Origin: Pseudomonadota bacterium
Lineage (GTDB): Bacteria > Pseudomonadota > Alphaproteobacteria > Rhizobiales > Rhizobiaceae
Direction: 5' to 3'
DNA: 64,000 nucleotides
Assembly (NCBI GenBank): GCA_020161665.1
Contig: JAIUPA010000021.1
Location: 16,605 to 80,604, forward strand
Part shown: positions 8,636 to 18,607 of the stretch, piece by piece
How the letters are laid out: the number at the start of each line of letters is the position of its first letter
Numbering within the stretch: the stretch's first letter is position 1
Position numbers and translations under genes: made by a program
Notes under the pieces: model-generated
Told to the model about the DNA's origin: nothing
Database searches by the model: none
The model's input: the letters and a program-made list of their open reading frames with translations, nothing else

Positions 8636-9451
8636 TCAGCCGAAGCGGCCCATGATATAGTCCTGGGTGCGCTGGTCATCCGGGTTTGTGAACATCTTGT
8701 CGGTGTCGTTTTCTTCCACGAGATAGCCCATGTGGAACATGGCCGTGCGCTGCGACACGCGGGCCGCCTGCTGCATGGAGTGGGTCACGATGACAATGGT
8801 GAAGTTGGCGCGCAGTTCGTGGATCAGTTCCTCGACCTTGGCGGTTGCAATCGGGTCCAGTGCCGAGCAGGGCTCGTCCATCAGGATGACTTCCGGGCTG
8901 ACGGCAACAGCGCGGGCGATGCAGAGACGCTGCTGCTGACCACCGGAAAGGCCGGTGCCCGGCTCCTGCAGGCGATCCTTCACCTCATTCCAGAGACCGG
9001 CGCGCTGCAGCGAGCTTTCGACAATTTCATCGAATTCGGCGCGGGTGCGGGCCAGACCGTGAATGCGGGGACCGTAGGCGATATTTTCGTAGATCGACTT
9101 CGGGAAGGGGTTCGGCTTCTGGAACACCATGCCGACGCGGGCGCGCAGTTCCACCACGTCGATGTTCGGATCATAGATATCATCCGTGTCGAGCAGGATC
9201 TTGCCGGTGACGCGGCAGCTGTCGATCGTGTCGTTCATGCGGTTCAGCGTGCGCAGGAAGGTCGACTTGCCGCAGCCCGAAGGGCCGATCAGCGCCGTAA
9301 CCGTGTTTTCGCGGATGTTGAGGTTGACGTTATGGAGTGCCTGCTTCTCACCGTAGAAAACACAGACATCCGTGCCGCTCATCTTCAGGGCTGAATTGGT
9401 CATTTTACGTTCCAGAACCTTTTCGACTGCCGTTTCGGTCAGCATATTCAT
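8636..9451 (-). CDS. pstB: Phosphate ABC transporter ATP-binding protein
   Basis: ATPase subunit of the high-affinity phosphate importer PstSCAB. The 271-residue protein has Walker [10 protein letters not shown], the Q-loop VFQKPNPFP typical of PstB, the signature LSGGQQQR, Walker B VILMDEP and switch His in VTHSMQQA. I keep the ATG at 9451, which has AAGGG 8 bases upstream; an internal ATG at 9403 (MTNSALKM) is a less likely alternative. It starts 14 bases after pstA ends. Confidence 0.96.
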   Translation of the reverse strand: MNMLTETAVEKVLERKMTNSALKMSGTDVCVFYGEKQALHNVNLNIRENTVTALIGPSGCGKSTFLRTLNRMNDTIDSCRVTGKILLDTDDIYDPNIDVVELRARVGMVFQKPNPFPKSIYENIAYGPRIHGLARTRAEFDEIVESSLQRAGLWNEVKDRLQEPGTGLSGGQQQRLCIARAVAVSPEVILMDEPCSALDPIATAKVEELIHELRANFTIVIVTHSMQQAARVSQRTAMFHMGYLVEENDTDKMFTNPDDQRTQDYIMGRFG

Positions 9452-9465
9452 TTTATTCGCCCTTT

Positions 9466-10785
9466 CTACCAGCGGCGCTCGAACCGGCGACGCAGAATGA
9501 CGGCACCGATATTCATGGCGAGCAGGAACAGAAGCAGGATGATGATCGCACCCGAGGTGCGTTCAACGAAGGCGCGCTCCGCCTCATTCGCCCACATATA
9601 GATCTGCACAGGCAGAGCGGTGGAAGGCTGAAGCGGGGTTGCCGGGAAATCGGCCACGAAGGCGACCATGCCGATCAGAAGCAGCGGTGCCGTTTCGCCA
9701 AGCGCGTGGGCCAGGCCGATGATCGTGCCGGTCAGGATGCCGGGCATGGCGAGCGGCAGCACATGGTGGAAGATGGTCTGCATCTTCGAGGCGCCAAGGC
9801 CAAGGGCGGCGGCGCGGATCGACGGCGGCACGGCCTTGAGGGCAGCGCGGGTGGCGATGATGATCGTAGGCAAGGTCATCAGCGTCAGCACCAGACCACC
9901 GACCAGCGAGGCCGAGCGCGGCAGGCCGGCGAAGTTGATGAACACGGCAAGACCGAGCAGACCATAAACGATGGACGGAACGGCGGCCAGATTGTTGATG
10001 TTCACCTCGATCAGGTCGGTCAGACGGTTCTTCGGGGCAAACTCTTCCAGATAGATCGACGCGGCCACCCCAATCGGCAGGGCCAGCGCCAGAACGATCA
10101 GCATCATGAAGAAGGAACCGATGAGGGCGACGCCGACACCGGCGGCTTCCGGACGGCTCGATGCGCCGTTGACGAAAAGGCCCGTATTGAAGCGGCTGGC
10201 AAGTTCGCCCTTGGCGGCCAGCTGCTGGATCCAGCCCAGCTGACGGTCGGAGATCTTGCGATCACTTTCCGGCACGGACAGGTCGATATGCCCCTTATAG
10301 GCGGCATCGACATTGCCTTCCGCCAGAACCTTGACGGGAACCGTCTTGCCGATGACCGAGGGGTCATTGACAACAATGTCACGAAGCTGGACGCGCACGC
10401 TCGCCGAGATCATCGAATTGACCTCCTTGAGGGCGGCGCGATCTGCCGGATCAACGCCCAGTTCCTTAGCCAGCGCATCGCGGGCCAGAACCGGATAATT
10501 GGCCGCCATCAGTACAGCGGGATTGGTCGCGCGGGTATTCTGCGGGTCGATCACCTTTTCGGTAAAGGTCACCGGCACGGTGATTTCGGTCTGCAGGAAG
10601 GCGGTGTAGCCCTTGGAAACCACGGACCACAGCAGCAGAAGCAGGAAGATCACACCGAAGCTGATCGCCAGAATGCCATAGAGACGGAAGCGGCGTTCGG
10701 CGGCGTAGCGGCGCTTGATGCCGATCTCGCGGCGCGGTGGTGCGGCGGTCAACACCATCGGGTCGGCAGAGGTGATGTCGGTCAT
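9466..10785 (-). CDS. pstA: Phosphate ABC transporter permease PstA
   Basis: Membrane subunit of PstSCAB. The 439-residue product starts [10 protein letters not shown] at an ATG that overlaps the pstC stop by one base (TAATG), implying translational coupling. After a first hydrophobic helix (about residues 35-60) comes a large, probably periplasmic insert of roughly 150 residues, longer than in E. coli PstA. The permease core follows with several helices and the EAA-like segment ([21 protein letters not shown]) that docks to PstB. Extended PstA proteins are usual in alphaproteobacteria. Confidence 0.95.
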   Translation of the reverse strand: MTDITSADPMVLTAAPPRREIGIKRRYAAERRFRLYGILAISFGVIFLLLLLWSVVSKGYTAFLQTEITVPVTFTEKVIDPQNTRATNPAVLMAANYPVLARDALAKELGVDPADRAALKEVNSMISASVRVQLRDIVVNDPSVIGKTVPVKVLAEGNVDAAYKGHIDLSVPESDRKISDRQLGWIQQLAAKGELASRFNTGLFVNGASSRPEAAGVGVALIGSFFMMLIVLALALPIGVAASIYLEEFAPKNRLTDLIEVNINNLAAVPSIVYGLLGLAVFINFAGLPRSASLVGGLVLTLMTLPTIIIATRAALKAVPPSIRAAALGLGASKMQTIFHHVLPLAMPGILTGTIIGLAHALGETAPLLLIGMVAFVADFPATPLQPSTALPVQIYMWANEAERAFVERTSGAIIILLLFLLAMNIGAVILRRRFERRW

Positions 10786-12269
10786 TATTCGTACTGCTCC
10801 CGATATTTGCGAACGATGTAGAGCGCGTAGATGTTGAGGCACAGCGTCAGCGCGAAGAGCGTGATGCCGAGCGCGAAGGCGACCAGCGTCTGCGGCGAGG
10901 TAAACTCAAGGTCGCCGGTCAGCTGATTGACGATCTTCACCGTCACCGTGGTCATCGGTTCGAAGGGGTTCAACTGCATGCGGGCAGCAACGCCAGCAGC
11001 GAGAACCACGATCATGGTTTCACCCACAGCGCGCGAGGCGGTCATCAAAAGCGCGCCGACGATGCCGGGCAGAGCGGCCGGCAGGATCACGCGCTTGACG
11101 GTTTCCGAACGCGTGGCCCCGAGCCCCAGCGAACCATCGCGAAGGGCGCGCGGCACGGCGGTGATGATGTCATCCGACAGCGAGGATACGTAAGGGATCA
11201 GCATGATGCCCATGACGAAGCCTGCGGTGATGACCGACTGGGCCTGGATGAAGTTGGCATAGTCGCCCGTCACCAGACCGCTGATCTGGGCCGAGATATC
11301 GCGCAGGAACGGGCCAACCGTGGTCAGGGCGAAGAAGCCGTAGACGATGGTCGGGATACCGGCGAGGATTTCAAGGAGAGGCTTGGCGAAGGCGCGCACG
11401 CGCGGCGAGGCATATTCCGCCATGTAAATGGCCGAGAAGAGGCCAATCGGCACGGCAAAAAGCATGGCAACGAAGCCGATATAAAGTGTCCCTGCCAGCA
11501 GAGGGATCAGGCCGAACTGACCTTCGGAGCCACCGGAACCGGCTGCGGCAAAGCGCGGGTCCCAGACCGTTCCGAAGAAGAATTCATGGGCCGGAACCAT
11601 GCTGAAGAAGTGGGTTGCTTCGCCCAGCATCGAGGCAACGATACCAATCGTCGTGAGGATGGCGATGGACGAGGCACCGAGCAGCGCACCGAGCACAACG
11701 CGTTCGACACGGTTGCGGGCGCGAAGCTTCGGCTGGATGGCGCGCAGGGCATAGACAAGGCCGCCAAGGGCCGCGAGGACCGCAGCACCCGTCATCAGCC
11801 AGTTGCTGCGATCCGTCAGGCGATTCAGCTCGTCGGCAGCGGGCAGCATATAGGGCTTGGGATCACCGGCCAGCGGCACACCCTTGGCCGACAGCAGCGT
11901 GCGCACGGTGGCGGCATCACCGGCCAGCGTTTCAGCATCGGCCGGGCTCAGCAGCTTCATGCCGCGGGCAATGGAGGTGATCATTCCGAATTCGAGGTTC
12001 TGCTCGGCCTGCGGGGCGGCCAGCACTTCAGCGGGGAAGGAACCGCGCACCGAGGACTGGATGACCGAGGGGGCCGTGATCGACCAGAATGCCAGCAGAA
12101 GCAGGGCAGGCAACGTTGCCCAGATGGCGACAAAGCCACCGTAGTAAACCGGACGGGAATGCAGGTTCGAAAGCTTGGGACCGGCAAGGGCATTGGCGCG
12201 CAGGCGCCCCAGAAGAAAGGCCACGATGCCGATGGCAAGAACGCAAAGAAGAACGACGGATCCGCTCAT
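10785..12269 (-). CDS. pstC: Phosphate ABC transporter permease PstC
   Basis: Second membrane subunit of PstSCAB, 494 residues. I start at ATG 12269 (MSGSVVLLCVLAIG), which has AAAGGA about 7 bases upstream; an open frame 20 codons longer lacks such a site. The N-terminal third has two or three extra helices and a soluble segment not present in E. coli PstC, then the conserved permease domain (IPLLAGTLYIGFVAMLFAVP, ILAGIPTIVYGFFAL, docking loop GSLGLGATRSETVKRVILP). It follows pstS after a stem-loop (12429-12452) and a repeat (12352-12424). Confidence 0.94.
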   Translation of the reverse strand: MSGSVVLLCVLAIGIVAFLLGRLRANALAGPKLSNLHSRPVYYGGFVAIWATLPALLLLAFWSITAPSVIQSSVRGSFPAEVLAAPQAEQNLEFGMITSIARGMKLLSPADAETLAGDAATVRTLLSAKGVPLAGDPKPYMLPAADELNRLTDRSNWLMTGAAVLAALGGLVYALRAIQPKLRARNRVERVVLGALLGASSIAILTTIGIVASMLGEATHFFSMVPAHEFFFGTVWDPRFAAAGSGGSEGQFGLIPLLAGTLYIGFVAMLFAVPIGLFSAIYMAEYASPRVRAFAKPLLEILAGIPTIVYGFFALTTVGPFLRDISAQISGLVTGDYANFIQAQSVITAGFVMGIMLIPYVSSLSDDIITAVPRALRDGSLGLGATRSETVKRVILPAALPGIVGALLMTASRAVGETMIVVLAAGVAARMQLNPFEPMTTVTVKIVNQLTGDLEFTSPQTLVAFALGITLFALTLCLNIYALYIVRKYREQYE

Positions 12270-12351
12270 TGGGTATTCCTTTGCCGCCTGCATCGGCAGC
12301 CTTGGAGTAGGGGCAAAACCCGAGAGCATCTTCAGCGAAACGGAATCGCCA

Positions 12352-12424
12352 AGAGCGCTCTATGCTTTTGGTTTCAGCATTCCCGGGCGCAAAACCGCTA
12401 CGCACTTTTGCTGGAAATGCTGAT
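12352..12424. repeat. Dispersed rhizobial palindromic repeat, copy 2
   Basis: Arms CAGCATTCC (12375-12383) and GGAAATGCTG (12413-12422) surround the core GCAAAACCGCTACGCACTTTTGC, shared with the copy at 7094-7164. It lies inside the pst operon, between pstS and pstC. Confidence 0.65.
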
Positions 12425-12428
12425 GTGA

Positions 12429-12452
12429 AGCGCGGCAGTTTCCTGCCGCGCT
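12429..12452 (-). promoter_or_regulatory. Intercistronic stem-loop between pstS and pstC
   Basis: A perfect 10-bp GC-rich stem (AGCGCGGCAG / CTGCCGCGCT, 4-base loop) lies just after pstS, without a T-run. Such structures protect the mRNA of a periplasmic binding protein and lower downstream expression; that role is inferred from position. Confidence 0.6.
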
Positions 12453-12465
12453 CCGTTTCATGCCA

Positions 12466-13500
12466 TTAGAGGGTCTTGCCAGCGGCGAAGTCGGTGCGAG
12501 CCTTTTCGCGCTCAGCATCCGGAGCCGGAACCAGACCGTATTCAGCCAGCGGGGAATCCGGGCCAACCATGGCGTCGCCAAGGAAGAACTCGACATATTC
12601 CTTCAGACCCGGGATGACGCCGAGGTGAGCCTTCTTGACGTAGAAGAACAGCGGACGCGAGACCGGGTATTCGCCCTTGGCAATGCTTTCGACCGTCGGG
12701 ACAACGCCGCTGACGGTGGCAACCTTCAGCTTGTCAGCATTGTTTTCGTAGAAGGACAGGCCGAACACGCCGACGCCGTTCTTGTTGGCGGCGATGCGGG
12801 CGAGCGTTTCGGTGTAGTCGCCGTCGATGTCGACAGCAACGCCATCCTTACGGACAGCCACGCAAGCCTTGGCAGCAGCCTTTTCGTCGGTGATCAGCTT
12901 CTTGATTTCGTCAGCAGCGCCGGTGTCCTTGCAGCCGTGAGCGAGAAGCTTTTCTTCGAACACTTCGCGCGTACCGTGCTTTTCGCCCGGGATGTAAGCA
13001 GCAATGTCGATGTTCGGGAGCTTCGGGTTGACGTCCGACCACTTCTTGTTCGGGTTAGCAACCAGCTTGCCGTCGATGACGAGCTGGGCAGCCAGTGCCT
13101 TGTAAACGTCAGCCGGAACGAAGTTGATGTCGGCAATGCCCTTGTCGGTCGCGAAGACGATACCGTCATAACCGATGCGGACTTCCTGGATTTCCGTCAC
13201 GCCGGCAGCCTTGCAGGCTTCCACTTCGCTGCTCTTGATCGGGCGCGAGGCGTTGGCAATGTCGATGGTTTCCGGGCCGACGCCCTTGCAGAATTCCTTC
13301 AGGCCAGCAGAAGAGCCGCCGGACTCAACGATCGGCGACTTGAAGTTCGGGAAGGTTTCACCGAAGGATTCAGCAACGATCTTGGCATAGGGCAGAACCG
13401 TGGAGGAACCGGCGATCTGCACCTGGTCGCGGGCAGCAGCGGCACCGGCGAAGGCAACAGAAGCCACCAGAGCAGCGGCGGACAATTTCAGAAGGGTCAT
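12466..13500 (-). CDS. pstS: Phosphate ABC transporter substrate-binding protein
   Basis: Periplasmic high-affinity phosphate-binding protein feeding PstCAB. The 344-residue precursor has a Sec signal peptide (LLKLSAAALVASVAFAGAAAA) and the phosphate-binding motif IAGSSTVLPYA directly after it, with ESGGSSAG and NASRPIK further on. Of two nearby ATG codons, 13500 (MTLLKLSA) is preferred because GGGAG lies 6 bases before it. The triple PHO box at 13704-13732 lies about 200 bases upstream, so this is the first gene of a PhoB-activated operon. Confidence 0.96.
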   Translation of the reverse strand: MTLLKLSAAALVASVAFAGAAAARDQVQIAGSSTVLPYAKIVAESFGETFPNFKSPIVESGGSSAGLKEFCKGVGPETIDIANASRPIKSSEVEACKAAGVTEIQEVRIGYDGIVFATDKGIADINFVPADVYKALAAQLVIDGKLVANPNKKWSDVNPKLPNIDIAAYIPGEKHGTREVFEEKLLAHGCKDTGAADEIKKLITDEKAAAKACVAVRKDGVAVDIDGDYTETLARIAANKNGVGVFGLSFYENNADKLKVATVSGVVPTVESIAKGEYPVSRPLFFYVKKAHLGVIPGLKEYVEFFLGDAMVGPDSPLAEYGLVPAPDAEREKARTDFAAGKTL

Positions 13501-13703
13501 GAACATCTCCCGTCAGGGCTGGCGCAGGTTTCCGAGGCCCCTGCCCCAGTTCCACTTGCGCGGTTTCAATCCGTCAATCCCAAGGTCCGACACACGTCTT
13601 CAACGCACCGGGCCATCAGGCTTTCGCGAAACCTGTCGGTGCTGTTCCTCAGCGCCTTCGGTTCTCGCTGACGGGCTTGTAGCGCTCCTTGCCCCTCTCT
13701 TTT

Positions 13704-13732
13704 ATGTCAGTTCAATGAAACATTTGTGACAT
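13704..13732 (-). promoter_or_regulatory. PHO box upstream of pstS (three half-sites)
   Basis: On the minus strand three 7-base units lie at an exact 11-base period: ATGTCAC, GTTTCAT, CTGACAT, separated by AAAT and TGAA. This matches the tandem CTGTCAT-type PhoB site. It lies in the 294-base gap between phoR and pstS. Confidence 0.85.
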
Positions 13733-13794
13733 ATTATGTGTTTGATTTTTATGGACTTTAAAATCCGACCATCGCCGTAAATAACGGTTTCATG

Positions 13795-15144
13795 TCAAAA
13801 ACGAACGGTAAAGGTCGATCCTTCGCCCTCTTTGGAGCGGACAACGAGGCGCGCACGGTGGCGCGTGAGGATGTGCTTGACGATGGCAAGGCCGAGTCCG
13901 GTGCCTTTCTTGGAGCGGCTGGCCTCGACATTGACGCGATAAAAGCGCTCGGTGAGGCGCGGCACATGCTCGGCGGGAATGCCCGGACCGTGATCGGTAA
14001 TCGCAACCTCCACCGGACGACCTGAAGCCGCGCGGATACTGACCTCAACCGTCTTGCCGTCCTGTCCATATTTGCAGGCGTTTTCCATCAGGTTTTCGAA
14101 CACCTGCACCAGCTCATCCGGGTCGCCCGTCACTTCCACCTTGCCTTTGGGCGCCTCCAGCCGGATTTCGACGCCCAGATCATCGGCGAGCGGAAGGAGC
14201 GAATCCCGGACCCCGCCAATCAGCGGCACGAGATCAACGATGCGGTCCGGTGCGATATGCGACTTCACCTCCAGCCGCGACAGCGACAGGAGATCATCGA
14301 CCAACCGGCTCATGCGATTGACCTGATCGAACATGATGCCGAGAAAGCGTTCGCGCGCCTTGGTGTCTTCCCGGGCCGGGCCTTGCAGGGTTTCGATGAA
14401 GCCGCGCATGGAGGCCAGCGGCGTGCGCAGTTCGTGGCTGGCGTTGGCCACGAAATCGGAGCGCATGCGGTCGATGCGGCGTAGCTCGGAAATATCACGG
14501 AAAGACAGCACATAGCGCGGGCCGGACGCCTCGGACTTCAGCGACAGCGGCGCAATGCGCACCAGATAGACGGTTTCCGAAGGCGTGCGTTCGGAGTGTT
14601 CGATCTGGTTCGGCTCGCCGGTCGCCATGGTTTCGCGCACCATGTCGAGAATTCCGGGTGAACGCAGGCGCGCTGTGATGTGGACGCCGGGCGGCAGGGT
14701 GCCGAAGGCGCGTTCGGCAGCACGGTTCTGGAAAATCACGGACCCGTCTGCCGCCAGCAGGAAGATCGGCGCTTCCAAAGCTGCGGGAACGGCGGCCACC
14801 GCGTCGAGAAGATCGATGGATGGTGTTTCCGGTGGCAGAATATCCACGACCGGACTTTCGGCAACCACCTCCGCCACGGGCCTGGCGCGCAGCAGAAGAC
14901 CTGCGACCGGCAGCACGAAGACGATCACGGCCGCCCAGGCCGGGGCACCGGCGAAAAACGCCACCACGGCGGCAAGCGCAGCAGCAAGAAGAACGCCCCC
15001 TGTTTCGCGCGCGATGCGATGCACCCGACCCGTTCCGTTCGATTGCCCGTTCACGCCATCAGCCCCCGTTTCCGCCACAAGCGGTTCCCCAGCCTCGTCC
15101 CGCCTTCGCGTACGAAGGGGCAAGACCGGCAAGGCAGTCCGCAA
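13795..15144 (-). CDS. phoR: Phosphate regulon sensor kinase PhoR
   Basis: Membrane histidine kinase that phosphorylates PhoB. With the longest start (TTG 15144) it is 449 residues: two helices about 48-88, a PAS-like region (about 120-220), the dimerisation/His box [16 protein letters not shown] (His237), an N box [11 protein letters not shown], and G boxes DHGPGIP and GTGLGLAI. The start is uncertain: GTG at 15054 (30 codons in) has GGGGG 8 bases upstream and may be the true one. It precedes pstS by 294 bases with the PHO box between, so it may also have its own promoter. Confidence 0.92.
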   Translation of the reverse strand: MRTALPVLPLRTRRRDEAGEPLVAETGADGVNGQSNGTGRVHRIARETGGVLLAAALAAVVAFFAGAPAWAAVIVFVLPVAGLLLRARPVAEVVAESPVVDILPPETPSIDLLDAVAAVPAALEAPIFLLAADGSVIFQNRAAERAFGTLPPGVHITARLRSPGILDMVRETMATGEPNQIEHSERTPSETVYLVRIAPLSLKSEASGPRYVLSFRDISELRRIDRMRSDFVANASHELRTPLASMRGFIETLQGPAREDTKARERFLGIMFDQVNRMSRLVDDLLSLSRLEVKSHIAPDRIVDLVPLIGGVRDSLLPLADDLGVEIRLEAPKGKVEVTGDPDELVQVFENLMENACKYGQDGKTVEVSIRAASGRPVEVAITDHGPGIPAEHVPRLTERFYRVNVEASRSKKGTGLGLAIVKHILTRHRARLVVRSKEGEGSTFTVRF

Positions 15145-15250
15145 CGGAACTCTGCTCCGTTGCCGCCGTCTATCATCCGTTCATAACAGAAATACAAACC
15201 GCCGCCAGCGCAACGGCTTGCCGCAGGGCCTTCACCCGTTGGCAAAAACA

Positions 15251-15256
15251 TATAAT
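15251..15256 (+). promoter_or_regulatory. Candidate minus 10 element of ppk2
   Basis: TATAAT lies 35 bases before the ppk2 start; I find no good minus 35 at the standard distance, so an activator may be needed. No convincing PHO box is seen here. Confidence 0.35.
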
Positions 15257-15290
15257 CTGCCTGCAACAACCATACGTCAGGAGGACTTCC

Positions 15291-16178
15291 ATGTTGAACC
15301 CCAAAGGTACCCGTATTGCCCAGATCGAATTGAACGGGCAGGTGCGGATGTTTGACGTGGATGATCCGGTTCTGCCGTCGTGGATCGAGGACGCGGCCTT
15401 TTCGTCGGGTGACTTTCCCGAAAAGAAAAAGATGAAGGAAGAGGATTATATCGAGACCCTGACCAAGCTGCAGATGGAGCTAGTCAAGGTACAGTTCTGG
15501 CAGCAGGCCAGTGGTGAGCGCGTGATGGTGGTTTTCGAAGGTCGAGATGCCGCGGGCAAGGGCGGCGCGATCTCCGCGACCAGCGCCTATATGAATCCCC
15601 GTTCGGCCCGCGTGGTGGCGCTGACCAAGCCCACCGAGACGGAGCGCGGCCAGTGGTATTTCCAGCGCTACATCTCGCATTTCCCGACGGCGGGCGAGTT
15701 CGTGCTATTTGACCGTTCCTGGTATAACCGCGCCGGTGTTGAGCCGGTCATGGGGTTCTGCTCCAAGGACCAGTATGAGCAGTTTCTCGAGCAGGTTCCG
15801 CGCTTTGAGAAGATGATCGAGCGCGAAGGCATCCACCTTTTCAAGGTCTGGCTCGATATTGGCCGCGAAATGCAGTTGAAGCGCTTCCATGACCGGCGTC
15901 ATGACCCGCTCAAGGTGTGGAAGCTTTCCGACATGGATATCGCCGCCCTGCCGCGCTGGGACGACTATACCGAGAAGCGCAACCGGATGCTGAAGGAAAC
16001 CCATACCGACAACGCGCCGTGGACCGTGGTCAAGGCCAACGACAAGCGCCGCGCCCGCATCAACGTCATTCGCCACATTCTTCTCAGCCTCAACTATGAG
16101 GGCAAGGACAAGGACGCCATCGGCGAAATCGATAATGACATTCTCGGCTTCGGTCCCGACTTCCTGAAAAAGAAGTGA
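15291..16178 (+). CDS. ppk2: Polyphosphate kinase 2 (class I type)
   Basis: Transfers phosphate between polyphosphate and nucleotides; class I enzymes make NTP from NDP and polyphosphate. The 295-residue single-domain protein has Walker [12 protein letters not shown], a lid region [17 protein letters not shown], Walker [13 protein letters not shown], and QWYFQRY. The start ATG 15291 has AGGAGG 7 bases upstream; an open frame continues upstream into phoR antisense and is ignored. It diverges from phoR, the arrangement I recall for the characterised Sinorhizobium enzyme, so it probably uses or stores phosphate taken up by Pst. Confidence 0.93.
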   Translation: MLNPKGTRIAQIELNGQVRMFDVDDPVLPSWIEDAAFSSGDFPEKKKMKEEDYIETLTKLQMELVKVQFWQQASGERVMVVFEGRDAAGKGGAISATSAYMNPRSARVVALTKPTETERGQWYFQRYISHFPTAGEFVLFDRSWYNRAGVEPVMGFCSKDQYEQFLEQVPRFEKMIEREGIHLFKVWLDIGREMQLKRFHDRRHDPLKVWKLSDMDIAALPRWDDYTEKRNRMLKETHTDNAPWTVVKANDKRRARINVIRHILLSLNYEGKDKDAIGEIDNDILGFGPDFLKKK

Positions 16179-16185
16179 GAGACGC

Positions 16186-16212
16186 GCCGCTCTAGGGTCG
16201 ACCCTAGGCGGC
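16186..16212. terminator. Palindrome between convergent ppk2 and the next gene
   Basis: GCCGC and GCGGC flank a perfect 16-base palindrome CTAGGGTCGACCCTAG, with one unpaired T. It fills the gap between two convergent genes and probably ends transcription from both sides, although neither side has a proper T-run. Confidence 0.5.
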
Positions 16213-17361
16213 TCAGCTTCCCGGCAGGATGCGCACCGAGAACAGGTCGACCTTGCTGTCCGATCCGCCAAGCCCCGTGTTGAGGATCAACGCACCGGGT
16301 GCGGAGGGGGTGAGCCCACGCGGCAACTCGACCGTGAACAGGGCATCAAACTTTTCCTGATTGGCCGTGAAGCGGTGGCGATCACAATTGCCAAGGCTGC
16401 CGAACTGGCATTGCACGGAGACTTCCGCCGCATTGGCCGTGGCCGATTGCATGGTCAGCGCAATCGTCGATGACTTGCCCGCCATAGCGCGCAGAACATC
16501 AACCGGCAGGGCGATGCGCACATCGCCATCGCTGCCCGAACGGCTGGAAACAATGCGAAGCGCCGGGCCGCTGGAGGCATTGACCGCCTCGATCTTGGCC
16601 GCAGCCCCCACCTTCAGCTTCGGCGCATCGCCGGGGGTGAAGATTTCCGTCCAATCCCCGGAGAACCCGCCCTGCGGATCAAACCCTTCCGTGCCATCCT
16701 TGCGGCCGGCAAAATCCTCTTCCACCACCTTCGGCGGCGGATTAGGAACGCTGGTGTCACGCTCCGCCTCGCTCATCAGCGCGCCGGAATCATAGATCCA
16801 GACCGCCGTGGCCACAGCGCAGAAAAACAGCGTCGCGAAAATGAAAAGGCGCGCGTAAAAGCCACGCTTGCGCGGCTGGGCCACCCGCGATGCCTCATGC
16901 TCGACGGCCTCATCAAGGCCGGAACCATCATGGCTGTGTTCGCCATGGGCATGAACTGGCGCCGCGACGAAACTGTCTTCGCGCGCAGCCCGCAAGCCAC
17001 CATCATCCACCGGCTCGCCAGCCTCGGTCGGGCCGGTCTGGGCCGGGCTGTCAAAGCCCGGTTCGCGGCGTCCATGCCCGTCATGGTCGCGCATCGGCGG
17101 AGCCACTTCGGCAAAGCCCGGCTCTTCGCGCTGCTGCGGCACCGGGCGCGTGGCCTTCTGCTCTTCGATTTCGATGCTGGTGATCAAGAGTTCAAGGCGG
17201 CGACGCTGCTGGGCCACGCGCGTCGGATCATCCACGCCCTGCTTGCGCAGACCCGCCTCCAAGGCCTGGCGAGCGGATTGATAAATGCGCGCTCGCACCT
17301 CCGGATTGGTCCGGTCGGAGCGCTCCAATGCGTTCCTGATCGCAGCTTCAAATCCGTTCAC
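16213..17361 (-). CDS. Conserved single-pass membrane protein, unknown function
   Basis: I do not recognise a named family. The 382-residue protein begins at GTG 17361 with AAGGA 8 bases upstream. Seen: a helical N-terminal segment (AIRNALERSDRTNPEVRARIY, about residues 1-65), an acidic, His- and Pro-rich linker (about 70-165), one membrane helix near 170-190 (FIFATLFFCAVATAVWIY) preceded by RKRG, then an extracytoplasmic beta-rich domain of about 170 residues with VSVQCQFGSLGNCDRHRF. The order suggests a cytosolic N-terminus and a periplasmic carbohydrate-binding-like C-terminus; that is inference. It stands alone on the minus strand. Confidence 0.8.
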   Translation of the reverse strand: MNGFEAAIRNALERSDRTNPEVRARIYQSARQALEAGLRKQGVDDPTRVAQQRRRLELLITSIEIEEQKATRPVPQQREEPGFAEVAPPMRDHDGHGRREPGFDSPAQTGPTEAGEPVDDGGLRAAREDSFVAAPVHAHGEHSHDGSGLDEAVEHEASRVAQPRKRGFYARLFIFATLFFCAVATAVWIYDSGALMSEAERDTSVPNPPPKVVEEDFAGRKDGTEGFDPQGGFSGDWTEIFTPGDAPKLKVGAAAKIEAVNASSGPALRIVSSRSGSDGDVRIALPVDVLRAMAGKSSTIALTMQSATANAAEVSVQCQFGSLGNCDRHRFTANQEKFDALFTVELPRGLTPSAPGALILNTGLGGSDSKVDLFSVRILPGS

Positions 17362-17606
17362 GCGTCGTCCTTCTCAAAAACTCATGCGCATCAGGGGGCA
17401 AAGCCAACTTCCCAGCACGCTATAGAGATTCAGGTAACGGCTCCATCACCAATTCGCAAGTCCGAGATATTCGGCACGCATTGTGTGGTTCATAATTCGT
17501 GTTGTTTCGCCCGAAACCGGCCACCATTTCGGGGCTTTCATGGGATTTTTGTGCTTTCGCCAATTCCCCTTGATAGGCTCTGGCCTTCGATGAAAGGTGC
17601 TGCTAC

Positions 17607-17634
17607 ATATTGACGTTATCGTAAACGTCAATAT
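17607..17634. promoter_or_regulatory. Perfect inverted-repeat operator before the nitronate monooxygenase
   Basis: Arms ATATTGACGTT and AACGTCAATAT are perfect over 11 bases with a 6-base spacer ATCGTA. The site ends 11 bases before the start codon. An extended minus 10 (TGCTACATA, 17601-17609) overlaps its left edge, so a bound regulator would block transcription. It resembles ACGT-containing MerR/LiuR-type sites; no regulator gene is adjacent. Confidence 0.65.
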
Positions 17635-17645
17635 CGGGAGGAGAT

Positions 17646-18605
17646 ATGGCGCTTCCGGCCATTTTGAAGGAAAACCTGCGGCTGCCGGTCATCGGCTCGC
17701 CGCTCTTTATCATTTCGCATCCGACGCTCACGCTGGCGCAGTGTAAGGCGGGCATCATCGGCGCGTTTCCGGCGCTCAATGCCCGCCCGGAAAGCCAGCT
17801 TGACGAATGGCTGGCGCAACTGACCGAAGAACTTGCCGCACATGATGCGGCCAACCCGACGCGCAAGGCGGCACCCTTTGCCGTCAACCAGATCGTTCAC
17901 ACATCCAACAAACGGCTGGAGCATGATCTTTCGCTCTGCGTGAAATACAAGGTGCCGATTGTCATTTCGTCGCTCGGGGCGGTGCCGGAGGTCAATGCCG
18001 CGATCCATTCCTATGGCGGCATCGTGCTGCACGACATTATCAACGACCGTCATGCCCGCTCGGCCATCCGCAAGGGGGCTGACGGGCTGATTGCGGTGGC
18101 GGCGGGAGCCGGCGGCCATGCGGGCACGATTTCGCCCTTCCCGCTTATTCAGGAAATCCGCGAATGGTTCGATGGGCCTCTGCTGCTTGCGGGCGCCATC
18201 GCGACGGGCGGCGGCATTCTCGCTGCGCAGGCCATGGGAGCCGACATGGCCTATATGGGCTCGCTGTTCATTGCCAGTGAGGAGGCGCGCGCCAGTGAGG
18301 CCTACAAGCAGGCGATTGTCGATGGAAGCTCGAAGGACATCGTTTACTCCAACTACTTCACCGGGGTTCACGGCAATTATCTGCGCCCGTCGATCAGTGC
18401 GGCGGGGCTTGACCCGAACCATTTGCCAGAGGCGGACCCCTCCAAGATGGATTTCGACAAGGCGAGTGATGGGGCCAAGGCCTGGCGCGATATCTGGGGT
18501 GCGGGACAGGGGATCGGCGCCGTGAAGGCGGTGGAACCGGCTGCCGCCATCGTGGACCGGCTGGAGCGGGAGTATCAGGCGACACGGGCACGGCTTCTCG
18601 GCTAA
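17646..18605 (+). CDS. Nitronate monooxygenase (2-nitropropane dioxygenase family)
   Basis: FMN-dependent TIM-barrel enzyme that oxidises alkyl nitronates such as propionate 3-nitronate. The 319-residue protein shows an N-terminal PVIGSPLFIISHP, the phosphate-binding AGAGGHAGTISPF (with the family's catalytic-region His), and GAIATGGGILAAQAMGADMAYMGS. It starts at ATG 17646 with GGAGGAG just upstream. A perfect 28-base palindrome sits directly before the ribosome site, so it is probably tightly repressed. It is transcribed alone. Family members also act as enoyl reductases, so the substrate is not certain. Confidence 0.88.
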   Translation: MALPAILKENLRLPVIGSPLFIISHPTLTLAQCKAGIIGAFPALNARPESQLDEWLAQLTEELAAHDAANPTRKAAPFAVNQIVHTSNKRLEHDLSLCVKYKVPIVISSLGAVPEVNAAIHSYGGIVLHDIINDRHARSAIRKGADGLIAVAAGAGGHAGTISPFPLIQEIREWFDGPLLLAGAIATGGGILAAQAMGADMAYMGSLFIASEEARASEAYKQAIVDGSSKDIVYSNYFTGVHGNYLRPSISAAGLDPNHLPEADPSKMDFDKASDGAKAWRDIWGAGQGIGAVKAVEPAAAIVDRLEREYQATRARLLG

Positions 18606-18607
18606 AA

